Part shown: positions 15,573 through 16,386 of the stretch, piece by piece
Layout: every line of letters begins with the position of its first letter
Numbering within the stretch: the first letter of the stretch is position 1
Assembly (NCBI GenBank): GCA_022739095.1
Contig: JAIJEI010000022.1
Span: 1 to 16,386 of the forward strand
Direction: 5' to 3'
Length of the DNA: 16,386 bases
DNA from: Bifidobacterium sp.
GTDB taxonomy: Bacteria; Actinomycetota; Actinomycetes; Actinomycetales; Bifidobacteriaceae
Translations under genes and position numbers: made by a program
Notes under the pieces: generated by a model
The model's input: only the letters and a program-made list of their open reading frames with translations
Databases searched by the model: none
What the model was told of the DNA's origin: nothing

Positions 15573-15627
15573 GGGGCGGGACACGTGAAGGGACCGAGCA
15601 TCAGATCTCGGCGGAATCATCTGACCC

Positions 15628-15644
15628 GTAGACGCCATGCCCCG
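15628..15644 (+). repeat. Third copy of the hub inverted-repeat arm
   Basis: GTAGACGCCATGCCCCG is identical to 13068-13084, and both copies are followed closely by CGCGCGAC-like sequence. It lies 84 bases before the acidic-protein gene. A shared regulator is possible. Confidence 0.7.
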
Positions 15645-15664
15645 CGCGACCGACCGTATGGGCT

Positions 15665-15708
15665 GATGATCGGAGCCATGCCCGCCGGACGGCGCGGCAC
15701 CGATCATC
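15665..15708 (+). other. Hairpin in the leader of the acidic-protein gene
   Basis: Nine-base perfect arms GATGATCGG (15665-15673) and CCGATCATC (15700-15708) enclose a GC-rich inner stem. The structure ends just before the ribosome site at about 15711-15719 and may affect translation. The gap 15573-15727 holds no gene. Confidence 0.45.
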
Positions 15709-15727
15709 CAAGGGAAGGAAAAACATC

Positions 15728-16386
15728 ATGGTGATGGAACCCGACGAATACACGCCCCAGGAACGGGCCCTGACCGACAAGGCGAAGGAGCTGATCGAGC
15801 AGCACGAGCTCGACTGGGGCAACGGGGAATGCTTCATCCAACGCTACGCCGGCCGCAGCGAACTGTACATGACGCTGGAGGCCCCCAACCACGCCACGGT
15901 CTCGGTCACGGTGCCGGCCGAGGCGGACGAGAAGGGGCTGAGGCGCGCCATGGCGGACGGGCTCCTCGACTTCGACCCCGACGAGGAGTTCGACGAATGC
16001 TGGTCCCGCGAGTTCGCGGCACGCAACGGGTTCACGCCCTCCGGCTTCCTGTCCGGCCTCCAGGAAGACAAAGCGTATTTCGGTCTCCGATCTGAGGCGT
16101 TGCTTCATCCCGATCAAAGCAACGCCGGGCAAGGCAACGAAACGATTGCGGAGATCCGCTGGACGGAGGAGGACCTTCGGCACTGGCTGAAGGACCATGA
16201 CTGGCCCGACAACAACGAGAACATGGACGCGATGCGCGACATGATCTCGGCCAGGGAATTGCGGGACCGCAGCATCGAGGAAGGATGGGAGATCATCGAC
16301 GCGATGGTGGACGACGGCCGGCTCGCCCGCAAAGACGAAGGCGAGGAGGCCGAAACGTCCGAAACCCACGATCCCGTGAACCCGGC
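15728..16386 (+). CDS. Acidic protein of unknown function (cut by window edge)
   Basis: The frame is open from the ATG at 15728-15730 to the window end, 219 codons. The ribosome site GGAAGG lies about 9 bases ahead; an ATG two codons on is an alternative start. About one residue in four is Asp or Glu, with far fewer Lys or Arg. There is no signal peptide or transmembrane segment, so it is probably cytoplasmic. Two parts are visible. Residues 1-120 are a mixed alpha/beta region with the acidic DFDPDEEFDECWS. From about residue 140 on there is a helical, Trp-containing region (WTEEDLRHWLKDHDWPDNNE). Such acidity is a feature of DNA mimics, including anti-restriction proteins carried by conjugative elements, but no motif of a known family is recognised and this is only a suggestion. 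It follows the transfer-related operon on the same strand after a 155-base gap that carries a copy of the hub repeat. Confidence 0.72.
   Translation, partial: MVMEPDEYTPQERALTDKAKELIEQHELDWGNGECFIQRYAGRSELYMTLEAPNHATVSVTVPAEADEKGLRRAMADGLLDFDPDEEFDECWSREFAARNGFTPSGFLSGLQEDKAYFGLRSEALLHPDQSNAGQGNETIAEIRWTEEDLRHWLKDHDWPDNNENMDAMRDMISARELRDRSIEEGWEIIDAMVDDGRLARKDEGEEAETSETHDPVNP

Larger units (their letters stand above)
8668..16386. mobile_element. Inserted foreign DNA with conjugative-element genes (left junction only)
   Basis: Kinase homology stops at about 8667 and everything to the right is unrelated to the PFNA locus. The cargo includes a toxin-antitoxin pair, topoisomerase III, a tandem ribbon-helix-helix protein, and a secreted CHAP/transglycosylase lipoprotein, a set typical of integrative conjugative elements of Gram-positive bacteria. 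The right end, integrase, relaxase and type IV secretion ATPase are not in the window. The exact left end is not fixed: it may be at the kinase junction, or the toxin-antitoxin cassette may be a separate insertion sitting at the edge. Confidence 0.65.

Overview
The window looks like a Bifidobacterium chromosome, most probably the B. longum group. That placement rests on the left half, which resembles the bifidobacterial PFNA locus (Ser/Thr kinase pkb2, fibronectin type III protein, MoxR-type AAA ATPase, DUF58 protein, transglutaminase). It also fits the GC-rich sequence and the AGGAG/AAAGGA ribosome binding sites. No rRNA, tRNA or CRISPR array was seen.

Host part (1 to about 8667, all on the minus strand, read right to left): the 3' half of a transmembrane kinase gene (pkb2), a giant surface protein with Ig-like and FN3 domains (fn3), a MoxR ATPase, and the first 85 codons of a DUF58 protein. 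Two of the four genes are damaged. pkb2 is cut between its catalytic-loop and DFG regions by inserted DNA. fn3 carries an in-frame TAG (2326-2328) that splits a 1,997-codon frame into 1,734 and 262 codons. In an intact locus the kinase and FN3 protein would sit in the membrane and sense or bind outside the cell, while the ATPase and DUF58 protein act from the cytoplasm; here the system is probably not functional.

Boundary element (8686 to 9625): a 940-bp cassette with 115-bp imperfect inverted ends (about 89% identical). Each end holds a perfect 20-bp palindrome, and the two palindromes differ by compensating changes. The cassette encodes a BrnT-like toxin and a ribbon-helix-helix antitoxin and no recombinase. 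The end structure recalls recombinase-in-trio (RIT) elements, or mobile integrase cassettes, so this may be a non-autonomous relative carrying a toxin-antitoxin pair.

Accessory part (about 9626 to 16386): a conjugative-element-like module. A minus-strand arm encodes a small two-TM protein, topoisomerase III and a protein with two ribbon-helix-helix units. A plus-strand arm encodes a coiled-coil protein, a membrane-anchored protein, a lipoprotein with CHAP and lytic transglycosylase domains, and an acidic protein that runs off the window. The arms diverge from a 185-bp hub containing a perfect 26-bp inverted repeat; part of that repeat recurs upstream of the acidic-protein gene. No relaxase, coupling protein, VirB4 ATPase or integrase lies in the window, so the element continues to the right.
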